Positions 12,841 to 27,481 of a stretch of DNA of 64,000 nucleotides are shown here, in pieces. This stretch comes from Antedon bifida (Eukaryota; Echinodermata; Crinoidea; Comatulida; Antedonidae): contig OY727095.1 in the NCBI GenBank assembly GCA_963402885.1, positions 26,727,001 to 26,791,000 on the forward strand, read 5' to 3'. A program made the translations under genes and the position numbers. Numbering within the stretch: the first letter of the stretch is position 1; the number at the start of each line of letters is the position of its first letter. Below the pieces are notes generated by a model that saw only the letters and a program-made list of their open reading frames with translations, ran no database searches and was not told the origin of the DNA.

Positions 12841-14056
12841 TTTTTTTTTTGGTTATCCGCACTTGGCGGATAACCCCTTGTTATTGTCAGGATCTTTTTT
12901 TTTTTTTTTCTATCTTATTCTTCTTTCTTTCCCAGAATTTTGTTGCGCGTGTATCTCTAAATCTTCTTAACATAACATTGTATAACTTTATCAGATGATT
13001 GACCTCTATCTGAAGATGTCGTAATAAGGTTTTCGGTCCCGTCTAAGATGCGCAGCGTAAGTTACGCGCGATTTTATGAATTTCAATGATTGATCATAGA
13101 TTAAAAACCAAAAGTCATTTTGTATTGAAACTTGGTGAAAATTTAAGTCATATCAAGCGCAAACTTTCTATGGATTAAAAATGGCAGGTTGCGCAGAAAG
13201 TTACGCGCGCACGCGCGTTTAAAATTTCAAATTGCGAAAAATCCATTTCTAATCAACTTTCTACGCGTTTCATGTCATTTTGAGCATTTCAAAAATTCCC
13301 ACGTGTGCGCAATATTTTTACGCGCGCGTGCGCACGTAGGGCAAAAACATGTTTTTTTTGCTTGATTTTTGTTTTTTCAGCCTTTTCTAGTAATTCCACC
13401 AACTTTCATACAATTTCGACTTAAAATCACGTCATACGAGCACGTAGAATTGAACAATTTGCGCGCGTTTTTGATAAACAATTTCAAAAATTTGTCAAAA
13501 TTATACCTTTTTTTAAACAGTCATAGATTCTAAACTACATGGTCAATTTTATTTTTTTTTACATATTCTGAAAGTAGATGAGTTGCAAATATAGAATCAT
13601 GCATCCATTTGGCTAACCGGACATTGTGACGTCATCGTATGGTCACTCCAATATCAAATATAGGATTTTTGTCTCTTTCGTCATAGCTCATCACATTTAA
13701 TAGAGCGCATCTCTACTTATCCATATTCCATTTTCCTCAATTTTGTAATATTGTCTAGGTCAATCAATTATCTTTTACATGATTTACCATTTTTAAAATT
13801 GTGATGACGTCATCATGTTCAAAAGCGTCAATAACTTTGGTCACTTATTTTCACCTATTCTGCACTGTATGTAGTACGTATACAGTATATAGTGTATACC
13901 GTATATACTTAGACGTGAAGCAAAATAGAGGGCACACTAACACTTTTTCAATGGCATAATCGTTTTTCTGTGCGCAATATTCTAACTTATGTCGTGCGCT
14001 TGGCTTTTGCGCTGCGGATAACCTAACTCGTCCGTAGTGACGAGTTCAAATCTAGT
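12841..14056 (+). mobile_element. Array unit 11
   Basis: 5' hairpin at 12851-12875 after ten extra T. The body is very similar to units 10 and 17. Standard 3' end. Confidence 0.75.
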
Positions 14057-14103
14057 TTTTTGGTTATCCGCACTTGGCGGATAACCCCTTGTTATTGTCA
14101 GGA

Positions 14104-14134
<31 letters not shown>

Positions 14135-15786
14135 GGTTATCCGCACTTGGCGGATAACCCCTTGTTATTGTCAGGATCTTTTTTTTTTTTTTTTTTTTTT
14201 TTTGGTTATCCGCAACTTAGAAGTTGCGGATAACCCTTGTGATTGTAAAAATCATTTTCATCTTTATTCTTCTTTCTTTCCCGGATTTTTGTGAGCAGCA
14301 TATCCCCTATTTCTTGTAAATATATCTTTTGTGTAACTTTGTCATTATATGGACATTTACCTGAAGTTGTGCACCTCCATATTTTGAATGACGTCAGAGT
14401 TGCGTAACGTGACTTACGCGCGATTTTATGAATTTTAATGATTGATCATAGGATAAAAAATAAAAGTCATTTTGTATTGACACTTGGTGAAAATTTAAGT
14501 CATATCAAGCGCAAACTTTCTATGGATTAAAAATTACGTGTTTTACAAGAAATTACGCGCGCACGCGCATTTAAAGTTTCAAAATGCGCAAAATTAATTT
14601 CTAATCAACTTTCTGCGCTGATCATGACATTTTGAGCATGTCAAAAATTCCCGCGCGTGCGAAAAATTTTACGCGTAAGGTGCGCACGGAGCATGAAAAA
14701 CATGTTTTTTTCTCTTGAATTGTGATTTTCCAGCCTTTCCTAGTCATTTAAAAAGAGATTGACATCATTTCAAATTAAAATGACGTCATACGAACACGTT
14801 GATTTATAACATTTGCGCGCGTTTTAGTTGAAAAAGTTACAAAATATTGTCAAATATATGCCTATTTTGAATCTATTATAGCTCTTCAGGATCGAAGGTG
14901 ACCCCCAATTTTTTTAACTTATTATGCAAGAAGATAAATTGTAGATATGAATTCATACAGAATTTTTACCTCTGTGATGTTATGACGTCATCGTATGGCC
15001 ACACGAATGTAAAATATAGGATTTTTTACTGTTTCGTTATTGCTCATCACATTAAATAGAGCGCATCTCGCTTATACGTATTCCATTTCACCCGATATTT
15101 TAATACTGTCTAGGTCAATTAACTATCTTTCGCATGAGTTAAAAATATTTTAATTTTTATGACGTCATCATGTCTAAAAATGTAAATAACGTGGGTCACC
15201 TATTTTCATCTTTACAGTAAATTTCAATCTGTTATAGCTCGTCAGAATAAAAAGTGATAATCATAATTAAAAGGTTTTCTGGAAGCTATTGGATTGTAGA
15301 TACGAATTCATGTGAACATTTTTCAAATCAGATGTTGTGACGTCATCATATAGCCAGTTGAATAAAAAAAGTCGTATTTTCATCTCTTCCGTAAAAGTTC
15401 ATTGCGTTTAAACGAGAGCGCATCTCACTTTCACGTGCCCAAAATTCTTCAAATTTGTATTAATGTAATTATTTAGATAATTATCTTCTAAAATAGTTAT
15501 CTTTATAAGTCAATTTGATGACGTCATCGTGTTAATAATTGGCTTTAAAAGATGGGTCTCGTAATTTCGTCTATGCTACCACTGTATATAACATATACAG
15601 TGTATTCTGTAAATACTGTAATATGCTGTATGCTACAAAATAGGTACAATTCAGCACTGTAAACATATTTAATTCATGTCATAGGATGGCATAATAATTG
15701 TCGGCGTTCATATATTTTAAACGTATGTGCATGTTGCGTTTGCGCGGATAACCCGAACTCGTCAAAGTGACGAGTTCAAATCTAGT
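14057..15786 (+). mobile_element. Array unit 12 (long B-type)
   Basis: Three 5' hairpins (14062-14086, 14135-14159, and B-type 14204-14235 with a 14-bp stem). The 1.73-kb body carries the extra module also present in units 1, 20 and 24. The 3' end has the variant GCGGATAACCCGAACTCGTC. Confidence 0.75.
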
Positions 15787-16927
15787 TTTCTATGTTATTC
15801 TTCTTTCTTTCCCAGAATTTTGTGTCACGTGTATCTCAAATTCTGATCAACATTACATCGTATAACTTTGTCAGAAGATTTACCTCTATCTGTAGAAGTG
15901 CAGGACAGTTCGTTTTTTTACTTTAGAGTCGCGCAGCGTAAGCTACGCGCGATTTTATGAATTTTGCGTATTTAACATAGACTAAAAACCAAAAGTCATT
16001 TTGTAATGACACTTGGTGAACATTTAAGTCATATCAAGTGCAAACTTTCTATGGATTAAAAATGGCATGTTTCACAGAAAGTTACGCGCGCACGCGCGTT
16101 TAAAATTTCAGAATGCGTAAAATCAATTTCTAATCAACTTTCTACGCGTTTCAGGTCATTTTGAGCATTTCAAAAATTCCCACGCGTGCGCAATATTTTT
16201 ACGCGCACGTAGCGCAAAAACATCTTTTTTTTGCTTGATTTTTGTTTTTTCAGCCTTTTCTAGTAAATTTACCAATTTTCAATCAATTTCGACTTAAAAT
16301 CACGTCATACGAGCACGTAGAATTAAACAATTTGCGCGCGTTTTTAATGAAAAAGTTAAAAAATTGGTCAAAATTTTGCCTTTTTTAAAACAGTCATAGA
16401 TTGTAAACTACGTGGTGAACTTTTTTAAAATTGCATATTCTGGAAGTTGATGAGTTGTAGATATCGAATCATGCATCGATATGGCTAACCAGACATTGTG
16501 ACGTCATCGTATGGCCACTCGAATATAAAATATAGGATTTTTGTCTCTTTCGCATAGCTCATCACATTTAATAGAGCGCATCTCCACTTATCCGTATTCC
16601 ATTTCCCCCCATTTTGTTATATTGTCTAGGCCAATCAATTATCTTTCGCATAATCTACCATTTTTTAAATTGTGATGACGTCATCATGTCCAAAAGCGTC
16701 AATAACTTGGGTCCCTTATTTTCACCTATTCTGCACTGTATGTAGTACGTATACAGAATATAGTGTATACCGTATATACTTTGACGTGACGCAAAATAGA
16801 GAGCGCACTAACATTTTTACAATGGCATAATCGTTTTTCTGCGCGCAATATTCTAACGTATGACGTGCACGTGGCTTTTGCGCTGCGGATAACCTAACTC
16901 GTCCGTAGTGACGAGTTCAAATCTAGT
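15787..16927 (+). mobile_element. Array unit 13
   Basis: No 5' hairpin. The body is almost the same as unit 25, which differs mainly by carrying a 5' hairpin plus poly-T module. Confidence 0.75.
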
Positions 16928-18133
16928 TTTTTAGGCTATCGCTCTCTGTAGAGCGATAGCCTATTGTTATTGTCAAAGATTTCATTTTTTCTGCTCATTT
17001 TTTGTTGGTCGCATATCTCAAAAACGGCAATAGCAGTTATGTTGTAACTTGGCCAGCAGATGCACGTATATATGTAGTTGTGCAACAAACTTTGGTTTAA
17101 TGAAAATATGGTCGCGTAGCGTAACTACGCGCGATTTTCTGAAATTCTTAGATTGACTATAACTTGAAAACCAATAGCTATTTTTAAATACCACTTGACA
17201 CACGTATGGTTCATGTCAAGGGTCATCTTCCTGTATCATCAGCAAAATTTTGAACATTGGTCAAATCGCGCGTACGCGCGCTTTGAAAGTTAAAAATGCT
17301 CAAAATCAATTTCTAATCAACTTTCTACACGTTTCAGGACATTTTAAGCATTTCACATTTTTCAAAAAAATTTGCGTTGCGCGCGCGCTTTTGCGCACTT
17401 CGCTCGTACGCAGCCTAGAAAGTCCGTTTTTGCGCTTGATTATTATTTTTCATAGTTTTATGATATATTTCTTTCATATTTGATGAATTATGAATGCAAA
17501 ATAATGACACACGTGCACATCAAACTTTAAAAATCGTGCGCTTGAAAATTGGTAATTTTATGCAAATTTGTGTAAAAATATGCCTATTTTGAATCGATTA
17601 TAGCTCTCTGGGATGTCTGGTGAACCCCAATTTTTTTAACTTAATATGTAAGCAGATATGTTGTAGATATGAATTCATGCAAAATTTTTACCTCTGGGCT
17701 GTTGTGACGTCATCGTATGGCCACACAAATGTAAAATATAGGGATTTTGTCTCTTTCGACACAGTTCGTCACATTCAATAGAGCGCATACCGCGTAAACG
17801 TTATCAATTTTCTTCCAATTTTCAATATTTTATTACTAAAACAATTCCTCTTTAGACTTTTGAACTTTTTTTTTTAATTTGAAAAGGTCATCATTTTCAA
17901 ACAATTGAATAAACGTGAGTGGTGTAAAATAAAAAATAACCGTCAACTAAACCGTTTACAATGCTAATACCGTCAACTGTTGACACTTATTAAACGATTT
18001 TGAAGTATTCCAGCTGTTCGTTACAATCGTTATAGTGCAGCCTATTGTAGACTAAGCATAATAAATAACATGTGCGTGTCACGATGCGTTGGGCGATAGC
18101 CTAACTCGTCAACGTGACGAGTTCAAATCTAGT
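16928..18133 (+). mobile_element. Array unit 14 (divergent C subtype)
   Basis: 5' hairpin at 16933-16962 with a 13-bp stem starting AGGCTATCGC. The 3' arm is GCGATAGCCT at 18093-18102, the exact reverse complement of that start. The body differs strongly from other units (core has CGCGCGTACGCGCGC), yet the 3' hairpin and CTAGT are kept. Near-identical to unit 23. Confidence 0.8.
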
Positions 18134-19878
18134 TCTGTTATTCTTCTTTCTTTCCCTGAATTTTGTTGGCAGCGTATCTCTAATTCTGGCCAATATAAGA
18201 TTGTGTAACTTTGTCATAAGATTGACCTGTAGCTGTAGATGTGCAGGACGTTTCGTTTTTTGACTATAGAGTTGCGCCGCGTAAGTTACGCGTGATTTTG
18301 TGAATTTCGCGTATTTACCATAGATTGCAAACCAAAAAACAATTTAAATTGAAACTTGGCAAAAGTGTAATTTATATCATGCGCTAACTTTCTATGGATT
18401 AAAAATGGCACTTTTTACAGAAAGTTACGGGCGCACGCGCGTTTAAAATTTAAAAATGCGAAAAATCAATTTCTAATCAATTTTCTACGCGTTTCATGTC
18501 ATTTTGAGCATTTCAAAAATTCCCACGCGTGCGCAATTTTTTACGCGCGCGTGCGCACGTAGCTCAAAAACAATTTTGTTTTGCTTGATTTTTGTTTTTC
18601 CAGCCTTTTCTAGTAATTTTACCAATTTTTCTTTTTTTTCTTTTTTTTCGATATTCTTCTTTCTTTCCACGAATTTTGTTCGCAGCGTATCTCTAATTCT
18701 AGCCAACATAAGATTCTATAACTTTGTCATAAGAATGACCTATAGCTGTAGATGTGCAAGAAACTTTTTTTTTCGAATTTCGAGTCGCGCAGCGTAAGTT
18801 ACGCGCGATTTTATGAATTTCAATGATTGATCATATAATAAAAACTAAAAGTCATTTTGTATTGAAACTTTGTGAAAATTTAAGTCATATCATGCGCAAA
18901 CTTTCTGTGGATTAAAAATGGCATGTTTCACAAAAAGTTACGCGCGCACGCGCGTTTAAAATTTCAAAATGCGAAAAATCAATTTCTAATCAACTTTCTT
19001 CGCGTTTCATGTCATTTTGAGCATTTCAAAAATTCCCAAGTGTGCGCATTTTTTTACGCGTGCGTGCGCACGTAGCGCAAAAACATCTTTTTTTTGCTTG
19101 ATTTTTGTTTTTTCAGTCTTTTTTAGTAAATTTACAAATTTTCAATCAATTTCGACTTAATATCACGTCATACGAGCACGTAGAATTTGACAATTTGAGC
19201 GCGTTTTTGAAAAAAACGTTCAGAAATTCGTCAAAATTATGCCTTTTTTTAAACAGTCATAAATTCTAAACTACGTGGTGAACTTTTTTTAAATTACATA
19301 TTCTTGAAGTAATATAGTTGTATTTATCGAATCATGCATGAATATGGCTAACCGGACATTGTGACGTCATCGTATGGCCACTCGAATATAAAATATAGGA
19401 TTTTTGTCTCTTTTGTCATAGCGCATCACATTTAGTAGAGCTCATCTCTACTTATCCGTATTCTATTTCCTCCTATTTTTATATAATGTCTAGGTCAATC
19501 AATTATCTTTCGCATGATTTACCATTTTTAAATTTGTGATGACGTCATCATGTTCAAAAGCGTCAATAACTTTGGTCACTTATTTTCACCTATTCTGAAC
19601 TGTATATAGTACGTATAAAGATTATACTGTATATACTGTAACGGCATTTGGTATAGCCCAAATCATTTATTTCCTACCTACTGCTATAATGTAGCAGGCC
19701 AAATAAGACTAAGTACTGATTGGCTATTTGTGATAAACAAATTGGTCCAGGGACCTATAGTATAGTATAGTAGTCATAATAATCTTTTTCTGTGTGCAAT
19801 ATTCTGACGTATGACGTGCGCGTGGCTTTTGGGCTGCGGATAACCTAACTCGTCCGTAGTGACGAGTTCAAATCTAGT
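18134..19878 (+). mobile_element. Array unit 15 (fused, truncated plus complete)
   Basis: About 500 bases of one unit break off in a T-rich tract near 18630-18648, where the leader of another unit begins. The result is a 1.75-kb composite with a single 3' end. It contains the 140-base insert at 19641-19783. Confidence 0.7.
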
Positions 19879-21031
19879 CTTTCTTATTCTTCTTTCTTTC
19901 CCAGAATTTTGTTGCGCGTGTATCTCTAAATCTTCTCAACATAACAGTGTATAACTTTATCAAAAGATTGACCTCTATCTGAAGATGTCGTAATAAGGTT
20001 TTCAGTCCCGTGCGAGTTGCGCAGCGTAAGTTACGCGCAATTTTATGAATTTCGCGTATTTAACATAGGTTAAAAACCAAAAGTCATTTTGTATTGACAC
20101 TTGGTGAAAATTTAAGTCATATTAAGGGCAAACTTTCTATGGATTAAAAATTGTATGTTTCACACAAAGTTACGCGCGCACGCGCGTTTAAAATTTCAAA
20201 ATGCGAAAAATCAATTTTTAATCAACTTTCTATGCGTTTCATGTCATTTTGAGCATGTAAAAAATTCCCAAGCGTGCGCAAATTTTTACGCGCGCGGTGC
20301 GCACGTAGCGTTAAAACATGCTTTTTTCGCGTGATTTATGTTTTTCCAGCCATTTCTAATAATTTTACCAACTTTTAAACAATTTCGACTTAAAATCACG
20401 TCATACGAGCACGTGGAATTAGATAATTTACGCGCGTTTTTGATGAAAAAGTTCAAAAATTCGTCAAAATTATGCCTTTTTTTAAACAGTCATAGATTCT
20501 AAACTACATGGTTAATTTTATTTTTTATTACATATTCTGAAAGTAGATGAGTTGTAGATATCGAATCATGCATCGATATGGCTAACCCGACATTTTGACG
20601 TCATTGTATGGCCACTCGAATATAAAATAAAGGATTTATGTCTCTTTTGCATAGCTCATCACATTTAATAGAGCGCATCTCCACTTATCGATATTCCATT
20701 TCCCGTTATTTTTGTATATTGTCTAGGTCAATCAATTACCTTTCGCATGATTTACTATTTTTAAAATTTTGATGACGTCATCATGTTCAAAAGCGTCAAT
20801 AACTTTGGTCACTTTTTTCATCTATTCTGCACTGAATGTAGTACGTATACAATATAGTGTTATGCTTAATAATTCTGTATTCTGTAGACGTGACACAAAA
20901 TAGAGAGCGCACTAAAATTGTTCCAATGGCATAATCGTTTTTCTGTGCTCAATATTCTAACGTATGACGTGCACGTGCAGTTTGCGTGGCGGATAACCCG
21001 AATTCGTCAAAGTGACGAGTTCAAATCTAGT
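19879..21031 (+). mobile_element. Array unit 16
   Basis: 1.15-kb unit without a 5' hairpin, most like units 2 and 3. Standard 3' end. Confidence 0.75.
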
Positions 21032-22260
21032 TTTTTTTTTTTTTTTTGGTTATCCGCACTTGGCGGATAACCCCTTGTTATTGTCAGGATCTTTTTTTTT
21101 TTTTTTCTTTTTTTTTTTTTTCTATATTCTTCTTTCTTTCCACGAATTTTGTTGGCAGCGTATCTCTAATTCTAGCCAACATAAGATTGTATAACTTTGT
21201 CAAAAGATTGCCCTGTAGCTGTAGATGTGCAAGAAACTTTTTTTTTCAAATTTCGAGTCGCACAGCGTAAGTTACGCGCGATTTTATGAATTTCAATTAT
21301 TGATTATAGATTAATAACCAAAAGTCATTTTGTATTGAAACTTGGTGAAAATTTAAGTCATATAAAGCGCAAACTTTCTATGGATTAAAAATGGCAGGTT
21401 GCGCAGAAAGGTACGTGCGCACGCGCGTTTAAAATTTCAAATTGCGAAAAATCCATTTCTAATCAACTTTCTACGCGTTTCATGTCATTTTGAGCATTTC
21501 ATAAATTTCCACGCGTGCGCAATATTTTTACGCGCGCGTGCGCACGTAGGGCAAAAACATGTTTTTTTTGCTTTATTTTTGTTTTTTCAGCCTTTTCTAG
21601 TAATTTTACCAACTTTCAAACAATTTCGACTTAAAATCACGTCATACGAGCACGTATAATTGAACAATTTGCGCGCGTTTTTGATAAACAATTTAAAAAA
21701 TTTGTCAAAATTATACCTTTTTTTAAACAGTCATGAATTCTAAACTACATAGTCAATTTTATTTTTTTTACATATTCTGAAAGTAGATGAGTTGTAGATA
21801 TAGAATCATGCATCCATTTGGCTAACCGGACATTGTGACGTCATCGTATGGCCACTCCAATATCAAATATAGGATTTTTGTCTCTTTCGTCATAGCTCAT
21901 CACATTTAATAGAGCGCATCTCTACTTATCCATATTCCATTTTCCTCAATTTTGTAATATTGTCTAGGTAAATCAATTATCTTTTACATGATTTACCATT
22001 TTTAAAATTGTGATGACGTCGTTCAAAAGCGTCAATAACTTTGGTCATTTATTTTCACCTATTCTGCACTGTATGTAGTACGTATACAGTATATAGTGTA
22101 TACCGTATATACTTAGACGTGAAGCAAAATAGAGGGCACACTAACACTTTTTCAATGGCATAATCGTTTTTCTGCGCGCAATATTCTAACTTATGTCGTG
22201 CGCGTGGCTTTTGCGCTGCGGATAACCTAACTCGTCCGTAGTGACGAGTTCAAATCTAGT
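21032..22260 (+). mobile_element. Array unit 17
   Basis: 5' hairpin at 21048-21072 in a long T tract; body similar to units 10 and 11. One CRE-type site is damaged: at about 22014-22021 the sequence reads GATGACGTCGTTC rather than GATGACGTCATCATG. Confidence 0.75.
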
Positions 22261-22315
22261 TTTTGGTTATCCGCACTTGGCGGATAACCCCTTGTTATTG
22301 TCAGGATCTTTTTTT

Positions 22316-22347
<32 letters not shown>

Positions 22348-24685
22348 CTATATTCTTCTTTCTTTCCACGAATTTTGTTCGCAGCGTATCTCAAATTCTG
22401 GCTAACATAAGATTGTATAACTTTGTCATAAGATTGACCTGCAGCTGTAGATGTGCAAGAAACTTTTTTTTAAGAATTTTGAGTCGCGCAGCGTAAGTTA
22501 CGCGCGATTTTATGAATTTCAATGATTGATCATAGATTAAAAACCAAAAGTCATTTTGTATTGAAACTTGGTGAAAATTTAAGTCATATCAAGCGCAAAC
22601 TTTCTATGGATTAAAAATGGCAGGTTGCGCAGAAAGTTACGCGCGCACGCGCGTTTAAAATTTCAAATTGCGAAAAATCCATTTCTAATCAACTTTCTAC
22701 GCGTTTCATGTCATTTTGAGCATTTCAAAAATTCCCACGCGTGCGCAATATTTTTACGCGCGCGTGCGCACGTAGGGCAAAAACATGTTTTTTTTTATTG
22801 ATTTTTGTTTTTTCAGCCTTTTCTAGTAATTTTACCAATTTTTATACAATTTCGACTTAATATCACGTCATACGAGCACGTAGAATTTGACAATTTGAGC
22901 GCGTTTTTGAAAAAAACGTTCAGAAATTCGTCAAAATTATGCCTTTTTTTAAACAGTCATAAATTCTAAACTACGTGGTGAACTTTTTTTAAATTACATA
23001 TTCTTGAAGTAATATAGTTGTATTTATCGAATCATGCATGAATATGGGTAACCGGACATTGTGACGTCATCGTATGGCCACTCGAATATAAAATATAGGA
23101 TTTTTGTCTCTTTTGTCATAGCGCATCACATTTAGTAGAGCTCATCTCTACTTATCCGTATTCTATTTCCTCTTATTTTTATATAATGTCTAGGTCAATC
23201 AATTATCTTTCGCATGATTTACCATTTTTAAATTTGTGATGACGTCATCATGTTCAAAAGCGTCAATAACTTTGGTCACTTATTTTCACCTATTCTGAAC
23301 TGTATATAGTACGTATAAAGATTATACTGTATATACTGTAACGGCATTTGGTATAGCCCAAATCATTTATTTCCTACCTACTGCTATAATGTAGCAGTAT
23401 GTCATATCAAGGGCAAACTTTCTATGGATTAAAAATGACATGTTTCACAAGAAGTTACGCGCGCACGCGCATTTAAAATTTAAAAATGCGCAAAATTAAT
23501 TTCTAATCAACTTTCTACGCTGATCATGACATTTTAAACATGTCAAAAATTCCCACGCGCGCGAAAAAAATTACGCGTAAGGTGCGCACGGAGCATGAAA
23601 ATCATGTGTTTTTTTCTTGAATTATGATTTTACAGCCTTTCTTAGTCATTTTAAAAAAGATTTACATCATTTCAAATTAAAATGACGTCATACGAACACG
23701 TTGATTTAGACCATTTGCGCGCGTTTTAGTTGCAAAAGTGACAACAAATTGTCAAAATTAAGCCTATTTTTAATCTATTATAGCTCCTCAGGATCATCCA
23801 CGACCCCCAATTTTTTTAATTTAATATGTAAGCAGATATGTTGTAGATATGAATTCATGCAGAACCTTTACCACTCGGATGTTATGACGTCATCGTATGG
23901 CCACACGAATGTAAAATATAGGATTTTTTACTCTTTCGTTATTGCTCATCAAATTCAACAAAGCGCTTCTAGATTATACGTATTCCATTTCCCCCGAAAT
24001 TTTAATATTGTCTACGTTAATCAACTATCTTTCGCATGAATTAAAAATATTTTAATTTTTATGACGTCATCATGTCTAAAAACGTAAATAACGTGGGTCA
24101 CTTATTTTCATCTTTACAGTAAATTTCAATCTGTTATAGCTCGTCAGAATAAAAAGTGATAATCATGATTAAAACGTTTTCTAGAAGCTATTGGATTGTA
24201 GATACGAATTGATGTGAATATTTTGCCAATCAGATGTTGTGACGTCATCATATGGCCAGTTGAATTAAAAAAGTCATATTTTCATCTCTTGCGTAAAAGT
24301 TCATTGCGTTTAAACGAGAGCGCATCTCACTTTTACGTGCCCAAAATTCTTCAAATTTGTTTTAATGTAAATTTTTAGATAATTATCTTCTAAAATTGTT
24401 ATCTTTATATGTCAATTTGATGACGTCATCGTGTTAAAAATTGGATTTAAAAGATGGGTCTCGTAATTTTGTCTATGCTACACTGTATATAACATATACA
24501 GTTTATTCTGTAAAATACTGTAATATGGTGTATGCTACATAATAGGTACAATTCAGCACTGTAAACATATTTATTTCATGTCATAGGATGGCATAATAAT
24601 TGTCGAGGTTCATATAGTTAAGTATGTGCATGTTGCGTTTGCGCGGATAACCCGAACTCGTCAAAGTGACGAGTTCAAATCTAGT
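22261..24685 (+). mobile_element. Array unit 18 (recombinant, 2.4 kb)
   Basis: 5' hairpin at 22265-22289. The first 1.13 kb resemble units 15/17 and stop inside the insert at 23397, directly after the small palindrome CTGCTATAATGTAGCAG. The sequence then jumps into the middle of a B-type body. There is one 5' end and one 3' end, so this is an internal deletion or recombination product. Confidence 0.7.
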
Positions 24686-25896
24686 TGGTTATCCGCACTT
24701 GGCGGATAACCCCTTGTTATTGTCAGGATCTTTTTTTTTTTTTTTTTCTATGTTATTCTTCTTTCTTTCCCTGAATTTTGTTGGCAGCGTATCTCTAATT
24801 CTGGCCAACATAAGATTGTGTAACTTTGTCATAAGATTGACCTGTAGCTGTAGATGTGCAGGACGTTTCGTTTTTTGACTATAGAGTTGCGCCGCGTAAG
24901 TTACGCGTGATTTTGTGAATTTCGCGTATTTACCATAGATTGAAAACCAAAAAAACAATTTAAATTGAAACTTGGCAAAAGTGTAATTTATATCATGCGC
25001 TAACTTTCTATGGATTAAAAATGGCACTTTTTACCGAAAGTTACGCGCGCACGCGCGTTTAAAATTTCAAAATGCGTAAAATCAATTTCTAATCAACTTT
25101 CTACGCGTTTCAGGTCATTTTGAGCATTTCAAAAATTCCCACGCGTGCGCAATATTTTTACGCGCGCGTGCGCACGTAGGGCAAAAACATGTTTTTTTTG
25201 CTTGATTTTTGTTTTTTCAGCCTTTTCTAGTAATTTTACCAACTTTCAAACAATTTCGACTTAAAATCACGTCATACGAGCACGTAGAATTGAACAATTT
25301 GCGCGCGTTTTTGATAAACAATTTCAAAAATTGGTCAAAATTATACCTTTTTTTAAACAGTCATAGATTCTAAACTACATGGTCAATTTTATTTTTTTTT
25401 ACATATTCTGAAAGTAGATGAGTTGTAGATATAGAATCATGCATCCATTTGGCTAACCGGACATTGTGACGTCATCGTATGGCCACTCCAATATCAAATA
25501 TAGGATTTTTGTCTCTTTCGTCATAGCTCATCACATTTAATAGAGCGCATCTCTACTTATCCATATTCCATTTTCCTCAATTTTGTAATATTGTCTAGGT
25601 AAATCAATTATCTTTTACATGATTTACCATTTTTAAAATTGTGATGACGTCATCATGTTCAAAAGCGTCAATAACTTTGGTCATTTATTTTCACCTATTC
25701 TGCACTGTATGTAGTACGTATACAGTATATAGTGTATACCGTATATACTTAGACGTGAAGCAAAATAGAGGGCGCACTAACACTTTTTCAATGGCATAAT
25801 CGTTTTTCTGCGCGCAATATTCTAACTTATGTCGTGCGCGTGGCTTTTGCGCTGCGGATAACCTAACTCGTCCGTAGTGACGAGTTCAAATCTAGT
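24686..25896 (+). mobile_element. Array unit 19
   Basis: 5' hairpin at 24687-24711. The front half resembles unit 15 and the rear half units 10/11/17. Standard 3' end. Confidence 0.75.
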
Positions 25897-27481
25897 TGGT
25901 TATCCGCAACTTAGTTGCAGGATAACCCTTGTGATTGTAAATATCTTTTTCATCTTCTTTGTTATTCTTCTTTCTTTCCCGGATTTTTGTCTACAGCATA
26001 TCCCCTATTGCTTGTGAATATATCTTTTGTATAACTTTGTCATTATATGGACATTTACCTGAAGTTGTGCACCTCCATATTTTTAATGACGTTAGAGTCG
26101 CGCAGCGTAAGTTACGCGCAATTTTATGAATTTCAATGATAGGTCATAGATTATAAACCAAAAGTCATTTTGTATTGACACTTGGTAAAAATTTAAGTCA
26201 TATCAAGGGCAAACTTTCTATGGATTAAAAATGACATGTTTCACAAGAAGTTACGCGCGCACGCGCATTTAAAATTTAAAAATGCGCAAAATTAATTTCT
26301 AATCAACTTTCTACGCTGATCATGCCATTTTGAGCATGTAAAAAATTCCCACGCGCGCGAAAAAATTTACGCGTAAGGTGCGTACGGAGCATGAAAATCA
26401 TGTGTTTTTTTCTTGAATTATGATTTTACAGCCTTTCTTAGTCATTTTAAAAAAGATTTACATCATTTCAAATTAAAATGACATCATACGAACACGTTGA
26501 TTTAGACCATTTGCGCGCGTTTTAGTTGCAAAAGTGACAAAATGTTGTCAAAATTATGCCTATTTTGAATCTATTATAGCTCCTCAGGATCAACCGTTAC
26601 CCCCAATTTTTTTAATTTAATATTGAAGCAGATATGTTGTAGATATGAATTCATGCAGAATCTTTACCCCTCGGATGTTATGACGTCATCGTATGGCCAA
26701 ACGAATGTAAAATGTTGGATTTTTGACTGTTTCGTTATTGCTCATTACATTAAATAGAGCGCATCTCGCTTATACGTATTCTATTTCCTCATATATTTTA
26801 ATACTGTCTAGGTCAATCAACTATCTTTCGCATGAGTTAAAAATATTTTAATTTTTATGACGTCATCATGTCTAAAAATGTAAATAACGTGGGTCACCTA
26901 TTTTCATCTTTACAGTAAATTTCAATCTGTTATAACTCGTCAGAATAAAAAGTGATAATCATGATTAAAACGTTTTCTGGAAGCTATTGGATTGTAGATA
27001 CAAATTCATGTGAATATTTTGCCAATCAGATGTTGTGACGTCATCATATGGCCAGTTGAATTCAAAAAGTCATATTTTCATCTCTTGCGTAAAAGTTCAT
27101 TGCATTTAAACGAGAGCGCATCTCACTTTTACGTGCTCAAAATTCTTCAAATTTGTATTAATGTAATTATTTAGATAATTATCTTCAAAAATTGTTATCT
27201 TTATATGTCAATTTGATGACGTCATCTTGTTAATAATTGGATTTAAAAGATGGGTCTCGTAATTTCGTCTATGCTGCACTGTATATAACATACAATGTAT
27301 TCTGTAAATACTGTAATATGCTGTATGCTACAAAATAGGTACAATTCAGCACTGTAAACATATTTAATTCATGTCATAGGATGGCATAATAATTGTCGGC
27401 GTTCATATATTTTAAACGTATGTGCATGTTGCGTTTGCGCGGATAACCCGAACTCGTCAAAGTGACGAGTTCAAATCTAGT
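25897..27481 (+). mobile_element. Array unit 20 (long B-type)
   Basis: B-type 5' hairpin at 25898-25927 with one extra A in the descending arm. 1.58-kb body nearly identical to unit 24. Confidence 0.75.
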
